Shown here piece after piece: positions 14,511 to 22,335 of a stretch of DNA of 24,381 nt. A program made the translations under genes and the position numbers. The stretch's first letter is position 1; every line of letters starts with the position of its first letter. The notes beneath the pieces were generated by a model. That model ran no database searches. It saw only the letters and a program-made list of their open reading frames with translations, and had not been told where the DNA came from. The DNA comes from Desulfobulbus sp. (GTDB lineage Bacteria > Desulfobacterota > Desulfobulbia > Desulfobulbales > Desulfobulbaceae): NCBI GenBank assembly GCA_028684915.1, contig JAQUEZ010000083.1:1-24381 (forward strand). The letters are read 5' to 3'.

Positions 14511-17500
14511 GTGCTGATTCAAACCGTGCTCGTCGCCTTGCGACGCCCTTATACCTTCGTGGTCATGGCGCTGCTGCTGTTGATCGTCGGTCCGCTCGTT
14601 GCATTGCGCACGCCCACCGATATTTTTCCGGATATTCGCATCCCGGTGATTGCGGTTGCCTGGCAATACACCGGACTGCCTCCGGACCAGATGAATGGGC
14701 GCATCTCCACCTGGTTTCAGCGCATCCTGACGACGGCGGTCAACGATATTGAGCATCTCGAAGCCAACACCTACCCCGGCGTCAGCATCGTCAAAATTTT
14801 CTTTCACCCCGGCGTCGATATCGCGGTGGCCAATGCGCAGGTGACGGCTGCCTCGCAGGTGGCGCTTCGGCAGATGCCTCCCGGCATCATGCCGCCGGTC
14901 ATCCTCAACTACAACGCCGCCACGGTACCCATCCTGCAACTGGCGTTGTCGGGCGAAGGGTTGTCGGAACAGAACCTGTTCGACCTTGGCATGAACACGG
15001 TACGCACACCGCTGACCACGGTCGCCGGTGCGGTTATCCCCACGCCATACGGTGGTAAACAACGTCAGGTGCAGCTGGATCTCAACCCTGCCGCCCTCCA
15101 GGCACGGGGCTTGTCCGGACAGGATGTCGCCGCCGCCCTTGCCGCGCACAACATTCTCGTCCCCATCGGGACCCAGAAGATCGACAGCTACGAGTACACG
15201 CTCCAGCTTAACAGCGCGCCCTCGGCGATTGAAGATATCGGACTGCTGCCGGTCAAGGTAATTAACGGCAGCACCATTTATCTGCGCGATGTCGCCGAAG
15301 TGCGTGACGGCAACGCGCCCCAGACCAACATCGTTCATGTCGACGGTGGCCGCTCGGTGCTCATGTCAGTATTGAAAAGCGGTTCTGCCTCGACGCTGGC
15401 GATTGTCGATGAGATCCGCGAGAAGCTTGTGATGCTGAAGGATTCCTGGCCCGATGCGCTCAAAGTTCTGCCCATCAACGACCAGTCCGTGTTCGTGCGA
15501 GCGGCGATCCGTGGCGTGGTCCTGGAAGGCGCAATAGCGGCAGCCCTGACCAGTGTGATGATTCTGCTGTTTCTCGGCAGTTGGCGCTCCACGATCATCA
15601 TCGCCACATCGATCCCCCTCTCGATTCTCGGTTCGATCATTGGTCTGGCGGCCATCGGCGAGACGCTCAACCTGATGACGCTGGGCGGCCTGGCACTGGC
15701 AATCGGCATCCTGGTGGATGACGCCACCGTGACCATCGAGAACGTCAACTGGCATCTGGAGCAGGGTAAGGATGTCGAGACGGCGATTCTGGACGGCGCC
15801 CGGCAGATCGTCACCCCGGCCTTCGTTTCCCTGTTGTGTATCTGCATCGCCTTTGTACCGATGTTTTTTCTGGAAGGCGTTTCGCGCTACCTCTTTGTGC
15901 CCATGGCCGAGTCGGTCATCTTCGCCATGGTCTGCTCGTTCATTCTGTCGCGCACCCTGGTGCCGACAATGGCCAATTACCTGTTGCGGCCGCACGCCCC
16001 GCATACCGACATGCACGGCAATGACCAGGTTTTGCCGCCTTCGCGCAATCCGCTGGTCAGATTCCAGCGTTTCTTTGAGGCGCGCTTCGAGCGGATGCGC
16101 GATGGCTATCGCGGGCTGTTGCAGCGCGCCCTGGCTCGTCGCAAGGTCTTTCTGGCAGGTTTCCTGGCTGTGGTCGTTTGTTCGTTCGGGCTGACACCGT
16201 TTATCGGCAGCAATTTTTTTCCTGCGGTCGACTCCGGCCAGTTGCTGATGCACGTGCGCTTGCCTGTCGGCACTCGCGTCGAGGAGACCGCCGCGCGTTT
16301 TGCGCGCATCGAAGAAGCGATCCGCCGCGTGATTCCGGCCGAGGAAATCACCACCCTGGTGGACAACATCGGCCTGCCCCCCAGCAACATCAACCTGACC
16401 TACAACAACACCGGGGTCATGGGCTCGCAGGATGGCGATTTCCAGATCGCGTTGCGCGAGGGGCATCAACCCAGCACCGAATATATGCGTCGCCTGAGGG
16501 AGGTATTGCCTGAGGAGTTCCCGGGGGTGACATTCTCGTTTCCACCGGCCGACATCGTCAGCCAGATCCTCAACTTTGGTGCGCCGGCGCCCATCGACAT
16601 CCAGATTCGCGGCGCCAATTTGGAGGCCAATTTCGTCTACGCACAGCAGGTGCTCAAGCGGTTGCGCGCCATTGGCGGCATCGCCGACGCCCGCATCCAG
16701 CAGTCGAACAAGGCGCCGGTGTTCAACGTCGAGTTTGACCGCACCCAGGCGCAACTGCTCGGGCTGACGACGCGGGATGTGACCAACAGCCTGGTGGTCA
16801 ATCTCGCCGGCAGCAGCCAGGTTTCCCCGACCTACTGGTTGAACCCGGCCACCGGCGTCAGCTATCCCATCGTCATGCAAACGCCGCAGCACCGGCTGGA
16901 CTCGCTCGCGGCCCTTGAGAACCTCCCCATCGGCAATGGCACGGCTGCCAACACCACGACGCTGGGTGGCGTCGCCCGTCTCGAGCGGACCACCGGCAAC
17001 GCGCTCATCAGCCAGTACAATGTCCAACCCATGGTCCAGATCCACGCCACCACCCAGGACCGTGACCTGGGCGCGGTGGCAGAGGACATCCGGCGTGTTC
17101 TCGCTGAGACCAAGGCGGATGTACCCCGAGGCTCTACGGTGAACCTGATGGGCCAGGTGCAAACCATGGATCGGGCGTTTTCGGGGCTGTTGTATGGGCT
17201 ACTCGGCGCCATCTTGCTCATCTATCTGCTCATCGTCGTCAACTTCCAGTCCTGGTTGGACCCGGCGGTGATCGTCTCAGCCCTGTCGGCGGCGCTGGCC
17301 GGCATCGTCTGGATCCTGTTCGCCACCAACACCACCCTCTCGGTGCCGGCGCTGACCGGCGCCATCATGTGCATGGGTGTGGCCACGGCCAACAGCGTGC
17401 TGGTCATCAGCTTTGCCCGTGAACGACTGGCGGAGTTGGGCGATGCGACCGCTGCCGCCCTGGAGGCGGGTTTCGTTCGTTTCCGTCCGGTGCTCATGAC

Positions 17501-17717
17501 CGCCTTGGCCATGATCATCGGCATGCTGCCCATGGCCCTGGGACTCGGCGAAGGTGGGGAACAGAACGCTCCGCTGGGCCTGGCCGTGATCGGCGGGCTC
17601 TTCTGCGCCACGCTCGCCACGCTCCTCTTCGTACCCGTGCTGTTCAGTCTGGTGCATGGTCGCGGCTCACGCCCGGCAGCGCCTGCGCAGCCCTTACCTC
17701 TTCTTGGGGAATTTTGA
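14511..17717 (+). CDS. RND-family efflux pump, inner-membrane permease
   Basis: A 1068-residue AcrB/HAE1-like transporter. I chose GTG at 14511 (LIQTVLVALRRPYTFVVMAL follows, the usual first cytoplasmic/TM1 segment) with GGAG 8 nt upstream, not the TTG 34 codons earlier. Features: TM1 about 10-32, DIFPDIRIPVIAV and WQYTGLPP at the porter entry, TM4 with the proton-relay pair Asp403-Asp404 in AIGILVDDATVTIENV, the second large periplasmic loop, and the C-terminal TM bundle ending GGLFCATLATLLFVPVLF. It uses the proton gradient to extrude substrates through the adaptor and outer-membrane channel encoded next. The gene order (pump, adaptor, channel) is less common than adaptor first. The coding sequence looks more GC-rich than the genes before it. 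Substrate unknown; regulation by AraC box B is predicted. Confidence 0.95.
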   Translation: MLIQTVLVALRRPYTFVVMALLLLIVGPLVALRTPTDIFPDIRIPVIAVAWQYTGLPPDQMNGRISTWFQRILTTAVNDIEHLEANTYPGVSIVKIFFHPGVDIAVANAQVTAASQVALRQMPPGIMPPVILNYNAATVPILQLALSGEGLSEQNLFDLGMNTVRTPLTTVAGAVIPTPYGGKQRQVQLDLNPAALQARGLSGQDVAAALAAHNILVPIGTQKIDSYEYTLQLNSAPSAIEDIGLLPVKVINGSTIYLRDVAEVRDGNAPQTNIVHVDGGRSVLMSVLKSGSASTLAIVDEIREKLVMLKDSWPDALKVLPINDQSVFVRAAIRGVVLEGAIAAALTSVMILLFLGSWRSTIIIATSIPLSILGSIIGLAAIGETLNLMTLGGLALAIGILVDDATVTIENVNWHLEQGKDVETAILDGARQIVTPAFVSLLCICIAFVPMFFLEGVSRYLFVPMAESVIFAMVCSFILSRTLVPTMANYLLRPHAPHTDMHGNDQVLPPSRNPLVRFQRFFEARFERMRDGYRGLLQRALARRKVFLAGFLAVVVCSFGLTPFIGSNFFPAVDSGQLLMHVRLPVGTRVEETAARFARIEEAIRRVIPAEEITTLVDNIGLPPSNINLTYNNTGVMGSQDGDFQIALREGHQPSTEYMRRLREVLPEEFPGVTFSFPPADIVSQILNFGAPAPIDIQIRGANLEANFVYAQQVLKRLRAIGGIADARIQQSNKAPVFNVEFDRTQAQLLGLTTRDVTNSLVVNLAGSSQVSPTYWLNPATGVSYPIVMQTPQHRLDSLAALENLPIGNGTAANTTTLGGVARLERTTGNALISQYNVQPMVQIHATTQDRDLGAVAEDIRRVLAETKADVPRGSTVNLMGQVQTMDRAFSGLLYGLLGAILLIYLLIVVNFQSWLDPAVIVSALSAALAGIVWILFATNTTLSVPALTGAIMCMGVATANSVLVISFARERLAELGDATAAALEAGFVRFRPVLMTALAMIIGMLPMALGLGEGGEQNAPLGLAVIGGLFCATLATLLFVPVLFSLVHGRGSRPAAPAQPLPLLGEF

Positions 17718-17718
17718 T

Positions 17719-18870
17719 ATGTCGCATCTTCTTGCTCAAATACGACGTCAGCCGCTGGTTCTCATCAGTATTGGCCTTGCCCTCGCAGTAGTCACAATCG
17801 GGCTCATGAGCCGCCGGTCACAGGCCGAACTCCTGCGTGAAAATGTTGCTGCCCAATCAGCCCGCACCGTGGCGGTCGCCTCCCCGACACCCGTTGCCGG
17901 AGCGGCCCTGGAATTGCCCGGACGCATCGAGGCCTGGTCGCGCGCCCCCATATACGCCCGTGTAAGCGGGTACCTGAAGCGCTGGATGGTTGATATCGGC
18001 GGCGAGGTGAAAGCCGGTCAGGTCCTGGCCGAACTCGAGACCCCCGATCTTGATCAGCAACTGCTCCAGGCCCAAGCGGAACTGGCCACGGCACGTTCGA
18101 ATGTATCTTTGGCCGCCAGCACCTCCAAACGTTGGCAGGCGCTGATGGCGACAGATTCCGTTTCCAAGCAGGAGGCCGAAGAGAAGGCGGGCGACCTGGC
18201 TGCCAAGCAGTCGGTGGTCAATGCCTTGCTGGCCAATGTCGGTCGTTTGCAGGCCCTGCAGCAGTACAAACGGCTGGTGGCCCCATTCGACGGCGTGGTC
18301 ACCGCCCGCAACACCGATGTAGGCGCGCTCGTCAACGTCGGCATGGCTCCGGGCAGCGAACTATTCGTCGTCTCCGACATCCACCGTCTGCGCGTCTATG
18401 TCCGGGTGCCGCAGCGTCAGGTGGCGCTGATCCAACCGGGCGGCAAGGCCCAGCTCTTTGTGCCGGAACGACCGACCCAGGCCTTCACTGCCACCGTGCA
18501 GTCGCTCGCCCAGGCCATCGACAGCGGCTCCGGCGCCATGCTGGTCCAGCTTGCGGTGGAGAACGAGGCCGGCAACCTCTTGTCCGGTGGTTTCGCAACG
18601 GTACGGTTTACAGCGGTTGATCGCCAGGAGGGCCTGGCCTTGCCGCCCAGCGCGCTGATCATCGGCAAGGACGGCGTCCAGGTGGCGACCGTCAACGGTG
18701 AAGGCCGGGTGCAGCTCAAGCGGGTCACCATTGCCCGCGATCACGGAAAAATTGTCGAACTGGTCGAAGGTGTGGAAAAAGAGGATCAGGTGATCGTGAA
18801 CCCACCGGATGGTCTTGAAAATGGTGATCAGGTGCGCATCGCCACCGCCAAACGGGAGATAGCACAGTGA
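17719..18870 (+). CDS. RND periplasmic adaptor (membrane fusion protein)
   Basis: A 383-residue HlyD/AcrA-type adaptor. ATG at 17719 is one base after the pump stop, with GGGGA 9 nt upstream. Residues about 12-30 are an uncleaved membrane anchor (LVLISIGLALAVVTIGL). Then come the lipoyl half-motif (ELPGRIEAWSRAPIYARVSG, about 72-91, and VGGEVKAGQVLAEL-like IGGEVKAGQVLAELETPDL), an alpha-helical hairpin (about 115-185), the second lipoyl half (YKRLVAPFDGVVTARNTDVG), the beta-barrel (LRVYVRVPQRQVALIQPG) and the membrane-proximal domain (ALPPSALIIGKDGVQVATV). It links the pump to the outer-membrane channel. It overlaps the next gene by 4 bp. Confidence 0.93.
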   Translation: MSHLLAQIRRQPLVLISIGLALAVVTIGLMSRRSQAELLRENVAAQSARTVAVASPTPVAGAALELPGRIEAWSRAPIYARVSGYLKRWMVDIGGEVKAGQVLAELETPDLDQQLLQAQAELATARSNVSLAASTSKRWQALMATDSVSKQEAEEKAGDLAAKQSVVNALLANVGRLQALQQYKRLVAPFDGVVTARNTDVGALVNVGMAPGSELFVVSDIHRLRVYVRVPQRQVALIQPGGKAQLFVPERPTQAFTATVQSLAQAIDSGSGAMLVQLAVENEAGNLLSGGFATVRFTAVDRQEGLALPPSALIIGKDGVQVATVNGEGRVQLKRVTIARDHGKIVELVEGVEKEDQVIVNPPDGLENGDQVRIATAKREIAQ

Positions 18871-20300
18871 AAGGCGTTGTTTTCGTGCTCCTGGCCCTGA
18901 GCCTCGCCGGATGCTCGGGCAGCCAGGTGACACCCCTGCCGACGGTGCCGGTCGCGGCCGCCTACAAGGAGGTGCCGGGCAACTGGATTGCCGCCGCACC
19001 GGCCGACACCCTGCAACGGGGGGCCTGGTGGCAGCTGTACGAGGATGCCGAACTCGACCAGTTGCAGCAGCAGTTGCTTGCGAACAGCCCCGATCTTGCC
19101 AGCGCTCTGGCGCGTTATCAGCAGGCCCAGGCAGCGACCGACGCGGTGCGTTCCTTGCAGTCGCCCACGCTCGGGGCCATGCTGAGCGTGGAACGCGACC
19201 GCCAATCCGAGCGAAGGCCGTTGCGCGTGCTCGGTCCTCAGTCACCCGATGAGTACACCAACGCATCCCTTGGCCTCAGCCTCCAGTATGAGCTGGACCT
19301 CTGGGGGCGGGTCCGTCAGCAGGTCAACGCCGGCATCGCCCAGGAGCAAGCCGCCCAAGCTGACTTGGCTGGCGCCCGGTTGTCCCTGCAGGCACAGCTT
19401 GCCGATACGATGATCACCCTGCGTGGTGTTGATCAGGAAGTCTCGCTGCTGCGCGATACGGAGAATGCCTACGCGCGTGCTGCCGAGATGATCGCTCACC
19501 GCCATCGGATCGGTATCGCATCGGGGCTGGATCTTGCCCGGGCGCAGACCCAGCTGGAGACGACGCGCTCCCAGCTTCAGCAGGTACAGGCGCGGCGGGC
19601 AGTGCTTGAGCACGCCATTGCCGCCCTCACCGGAACCAACGCCTCGACCTTTTCGCTCACCCCGAAGATCGTGCCTGAGATCATACCGGCAATCCCCGTG
19701 GGGTTGCCCTCCGCACTGTTGCAGCGCCGACCCGACATCGCTGCCGCCCAACGGCGTGTCGCCGCTGCCAACGCCAGCGTCGGGGTTGCGCGCTCGGCCT
19801 TCTTCCCCTCGGTTACGTTCAATGCCCTTGGAGGTTTCCAGAGCAATGACCTGAGCCAGTTTGTTGCAGCGCCGAACATCTTCTGGGCGATTGGACCGAA
19901 CCTGCTGATCAATCTGATCGACGGCGGCCGCCGCAAGGCAGAGGTCAGACGATCCGAAGCGGTGTTGGAGGAGGTTGGGCAGAACTACCGGAGCGTGGTT
20001 CTGGCGGCTTTCCAGCAAGTCGAGGATCAGCTGGCGCTTCTCAACCATTATGGACAGGCGGCTGCGGCTGAGCGTCAGGCGGTGGCTTCCTCGCAGCAGG
20101 CGCTGAACCTGGCCACCAATCGCTACCGGGAGGGCGCTGTCAGTTACCTCGAAGTGGTCACTGCCCAGACTGCCAGTCTGCAAGCACGACGTAGCGTTCT
20201 TGACCTCACCACCCGGCAGCGGCGGGCGACGGTCCAGCTCATTCGCGCTCTGGGTGGGGGTTGGTCAACGGAGCTGGTTGAAGGTGCGGGGCAGAACTGA
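18867..20300 (+). CDS. Outer-membrane efflux lipoprotein, NodT family
   Basis: A 477-residue TolC-like channel subunit. GTG at 18867 overlaps the adaptor stop (GTGA), with GGGAG upstream. The lipoprotein signal ends in LAGC with Cys16 as lipidation site. Two OEP repeats are visible, with WWQLYEDAELDQLQQQLLANSPDL at the start, LSLQYELDLWGRVRQQ in the first repeat, and RRPDIAAAQRRVAAANASVGVARSAFFP opening the second, then GPNLLINLIDGGRR and NRYREGAVSYLEVV. It completes the tripartite pump with the two genes upstream. No terminator is obvious in the 129 bp that follow. Confidence 0.94.
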   Translation: MKGVVFVLLALSLAGCSGSQVTPLPTVPVAAAYKEVPGNWIAAAPADTLQRGAWWQLYEDAELDQLQQQLLANSPDLASALARYQQAQAATDAVRSLQSPTLGAMLSVERDRQSERRPLRVLGPQSPDEYTNASLGLSLQYELDLWGRVRQQVNAGIAQEQAAQADLAGARLSLQAQLADTMITLRGVDQEVSLLRDTENAYARAAEMIAHRHRIGIASGLDLARAQTQLETTRSQLQQVQARRAVLEHAIAALTGTNASTFSLTPKIVPEIIPAIPVGLPSALLQRRPDIAAAQRRVAAANASVGVARSAFFPSVTFNALGGFQSNDLSQFVAAPNIFWAIGPNLLINLIDGGRRKAEVRRSEAVLEEVGQNYRSVVLAAFQQVEDQLALLNHYGQAAAAERQAVASSQQALNLATNRYREGAVSYLEVVTAQTASLQARRSVLDLTTRQRRATVQLIRALGGGWSTELVEGAGQN

Positions 20301-20429
20301 GCAAGGTGTCGTTCTATAACCGATACGGAGCTGTTGAATGCCTGAAACACCAACTTTACAAACGCAACCAGTAGGATTGGCAATAAACCGCTGGAGCAAA
20401 AATAAAAATAATACAGGAGGGTTAAGAAA

Positions 20430-20969
20430 ATGGATAAGCAAGTAGTCATTCTCTCGTCGAGTCCGCGAAGAAACGGAAACTCTGACATGCTGTGCGATCA
20501 GTTCGCCAGCGGCGTTCTCGATACAGGACATCACGCGGAAGAGATTTTTCTTCGCGACAAAACAATCCACTATTGCACCGGATGCGGGACCTGTTTTCTG
20601 GGAGAAAAAAGTTGTCCGCAGCAGGATGACATGCAGGATATTCTTGAAAAAATGATAGCCGCTGATGTGATTGTCATGGCGACTCCAGTCTATTTTTACA
20701 CGATGTCCGCGCAGATGAAAACGCTGATCGATAGAACCTGTGCACGATATCGGGAGATCGAAAACAAGGAATTTTATTTCATCATCGCTGCCGCCGATAC
20801 CAGCAAACCATCAATGGATAGGACTCTTGAAGGATTCAGGGGATTCACCTCATGCCTGACCGGAGCGAAAGAAATGGGTGTCGTCTATGGAACCGGCGCA
20901 TGGAATATAGGGGAGATCAAAGGAAATCCCGCGATGCAGGAGGCCTACCGGATGGGCCAATCCATTTGA
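20430..20969 (+). CDS. Flavodoxin-fold NAD(P)H oxidoreductase, Isf-like (second copy)
   Basis: A 179-residue FMN-reductase-type protein: ILSSSPRRNGNSDML (7-21) for FMN phosphate, ATPVYFYTMSAQMKTLIDRT as the flavin loop. Cysteines at 49, 52, 55 and 62 (CTGCGTCFLGEKSC) again fit the C-x2-C-x2-C-x4-7-C cluster motif of iron-sulfur flavoproteins. ATG at 20430 follows AGGAGG. It is related to, but clearly divergent from, the protein at 10336. It lies 129 bp after the pump operon; it may be read through from there, or use a weak promoter of its own (see rejected half-site). Confidence 0.85.
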   Translation: MDKQVVILSSSPRRNGNSDMLCDQFASGVLDTGHHAEEIFLRDKTIHYCTGCGTCFLGEKSCPQQDDMQDILEKMIAADVIVMATPVYFYTMSAQMKTLIDRTCARYREIENKEFYFIIAAADTSKPSMDRTLEGFRGFTSCLTGAKEMGVVYGTGAWNIGEIKGNPAMQEAYRMGQSI

Positions 20970-21009
20970 TAGGCGCGTTGCGGAAACTCTACAAATGGTT
21001 TGAACATCT

Positions 21010-22140
21010 ATGCGACTTGCACTCCCAACACTCGCTCTCTTTCTTTATATCGTCGCAAGCCTGATCTGGTGGCTGCCATGCAGACCATGGGTGAAGGTGG
21101 CAGCCGGTTTCGCCCTGTTTGCGATCGGTTTGAAATATATTGTGTACGAGAAAATCGGCGGCTCGTTTATTGCTCCGGATTTTCCACCATTCCTCCTGTT
21201 GATCATGGAGTTCCTGTACAGCGCCATGGTCATCCTCGCTTTCCTGCTTCTGATCAAGGATTGTCTGGCCCTCCTCTTGTTGATCAGCCGGTGGCTGGGC
21301 GGGTCCTGGCACTTGCCGTTTTCTTCGGCCATTCAGGGAGCAGGTTTGGTGTGCACGGCGCTTGCCCTGTCCGCGTTCGGCACCTGGCAATCCCTGCGGG
21401 TGCCCGATGTCCATACCCTGGAAATCCCTTTGCCCGGACTGCCGGCGGAGTTGGATGGATTTTCAATAGTCCAACTGTCCGACATCCATGTTGGCCTCCT
21501 GCTGAACGGCCAATGGCTCAATAAAGTCGTCCGGAAAACGAATGCTCTTGCTGCCGATCTTGTCGTGCTGACTGGTGATATGATTGACGGTTCGCCGGAA
21601 GCGCTGCAGGAAGACATCGCTCCCCTGCGGGCATTGCAGGCTCAATATGGGGTGTACGGCATTACCGGCAACCACGAGTACTATTTTGGTGCGTACCGGT
21701 GGCTGCCGGTTTTCGAGGCCCTGGGCATTGTCATGTTGCAGAATGATTATCGCACTTTTTCAATACAGGGGAAAAACCTGGTGCTTGCCGGCGTACCGGA
21801 TCCGGCAGCGCTGCACTTCGGCGAGGTCGGTCCGGATCGTGGATTTCTGCAAGCGCTCCCCGGCGGTATCCGCGTGCTTCTCCAGCATCGGCCCTCCGGT
21901 GTATCAGGCAAGGACAACGTGGATCTCCAGCTTTCCGGCCATACCCATGGCGGGCACCTGTTTTTTCTCAAATGGCTGATTGCCTCGTTCAATGGCGGAC
22001 TGGTGGGTGGGCTCTTTGATTTTGACGGCGCAAAGCTGTATGTCAGTCAGGGAACAGGTGTATGGGCCGGATTTTCTTGCCGTCTCGGCGCCCCATCTGA
22101 AATTGCCCACATCATCCTCCGTCAACAGCAAGGAAGTTGA
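21010..22140 (+). CDS. Membrane-anchored metallophosphoesterase
   Basis: A 376-residue protein. The first about 125 residues hold four likely membrane helices (near 4-22, 29-45, 60-90, 107-124). The rest is a calcineurin-like phosphoesterase with all metal motifs: Asp158-x-His160 (QLSDIHVG), Asp190 (LTGDMIDG), Asn221-His222-Glu223 (TGNHE), His293 (LLQHRP) and His311/His313 (GHTHGG). The family hydrolyses phosphodiesters or pyrophosphates, e.g. lipid pyrophosphates (UDP-diacylglucosamine type) or nucleotides; the substrate is not deducible. The ATG has a poor ribosome-binding site and lies 40 bp after the Isf-like gene. Box C follows it, so it ends the second block. Confidence 0.9.
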   Translation: MRLALPTLALFLYIVASLIWWLPCRPWVKVAAGFALFAIGLKYIVYEKIGGSFIAPDFPPFLLLIMEFLYSAMVILAFLLLIKDCLALLLLISRWLGGSWHLPFSSAIQGAGLVCTALALSAFGTWQSLRVPDVHTLEIPLPGLPAELDGFSIVQLSDIHVGLLLNGQWLNKVVRKTNALAADLVVLTGDMIDGSPEALQEDIAPLRALQAQYGVYGITGNHEYYFGAYRWLPVFEALGIVMLQNDYRTFSIQGKNLVLAGVPDPAALHFGEVGPDRGFLQALPGGIRVLLQHRPSGVSGKDNVDLQLSGHTHGGHLFFLKWLIASFNGGLVGGLFDFDGAKLYVSQGTGVWAGFSCRLGAPSEIAHIILRQQQGS

Positions 22141-22223
22141 ACGGATATCTGCTGGAACCAGCAAAAATCCGGCAGGTTATTCCTTTCAAAGTGATGGTTT
22201 TACGACATTAGTCACTATTCCGG

Positions 22224-22284
22224 AGAATCAGGCAACAATTTCGCAGGATCAATCTACCGGTTCCGCCTCTATCCGCTTTATATT
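22224..22284 (+). promoter_or_regulatory. AraC-box promoter C (copy 3 of 3)
   Basis: The 35-bp box is at 22224-22258 (AATCAGGCAACAAT, then AGGATCAATCTACC). A -10-like TATATT starts at 22279, 20 nt after the box, exactly as in copies A and B. Similarity to copy B continues beyond the core on both sides (TTC-GGA before; ACCG then CCGCCTC-like after). The predicted transcript start is near 22290, 45 nt before the ATG of the alcohol dehydrogenase. Confidence 0.75.
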
Positions 22285-22335
22285 GAGGCCATCAATCGAG
22301 GATCACTTTATTCACCTGCAAAAGGAGATCTTGCA

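Noticed and set aside
15366..17162. Long open frame (598 codons) on the minus strand
   Set aside because: Antisense to the RND pump gene, whose motifs are unambiguous; the antisense product is low-complexity (Gln/Asp/Arg/His-rich) and typical of a shadow in GC-rich coding DNA.
18361..20183. Minus-strand open frames of about 300 codons each
   Set aside because: Antisense shadows of the adaptor and outer-membrane lipoprotein genes; no family resemblance and no ribosome-binding sites.
20373..20412. Possible fourth AraC box before the second Isf-like gene (AGGATTGG plus AATAAT at matching spacing)
   Set aside because: Only the right part resembles copy 1; the AATCAGGCAA half is absent, so it may be chance. 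Worth including in a genome-wide motif scan but not called.
22141..22200. TGCTGG/CCAGCA hairpin followed by As as a terminator after the phosphoesterase gene
   Set aside because: Stem of only 5-6 bp with almost no loop and no T-run on the coding strand.
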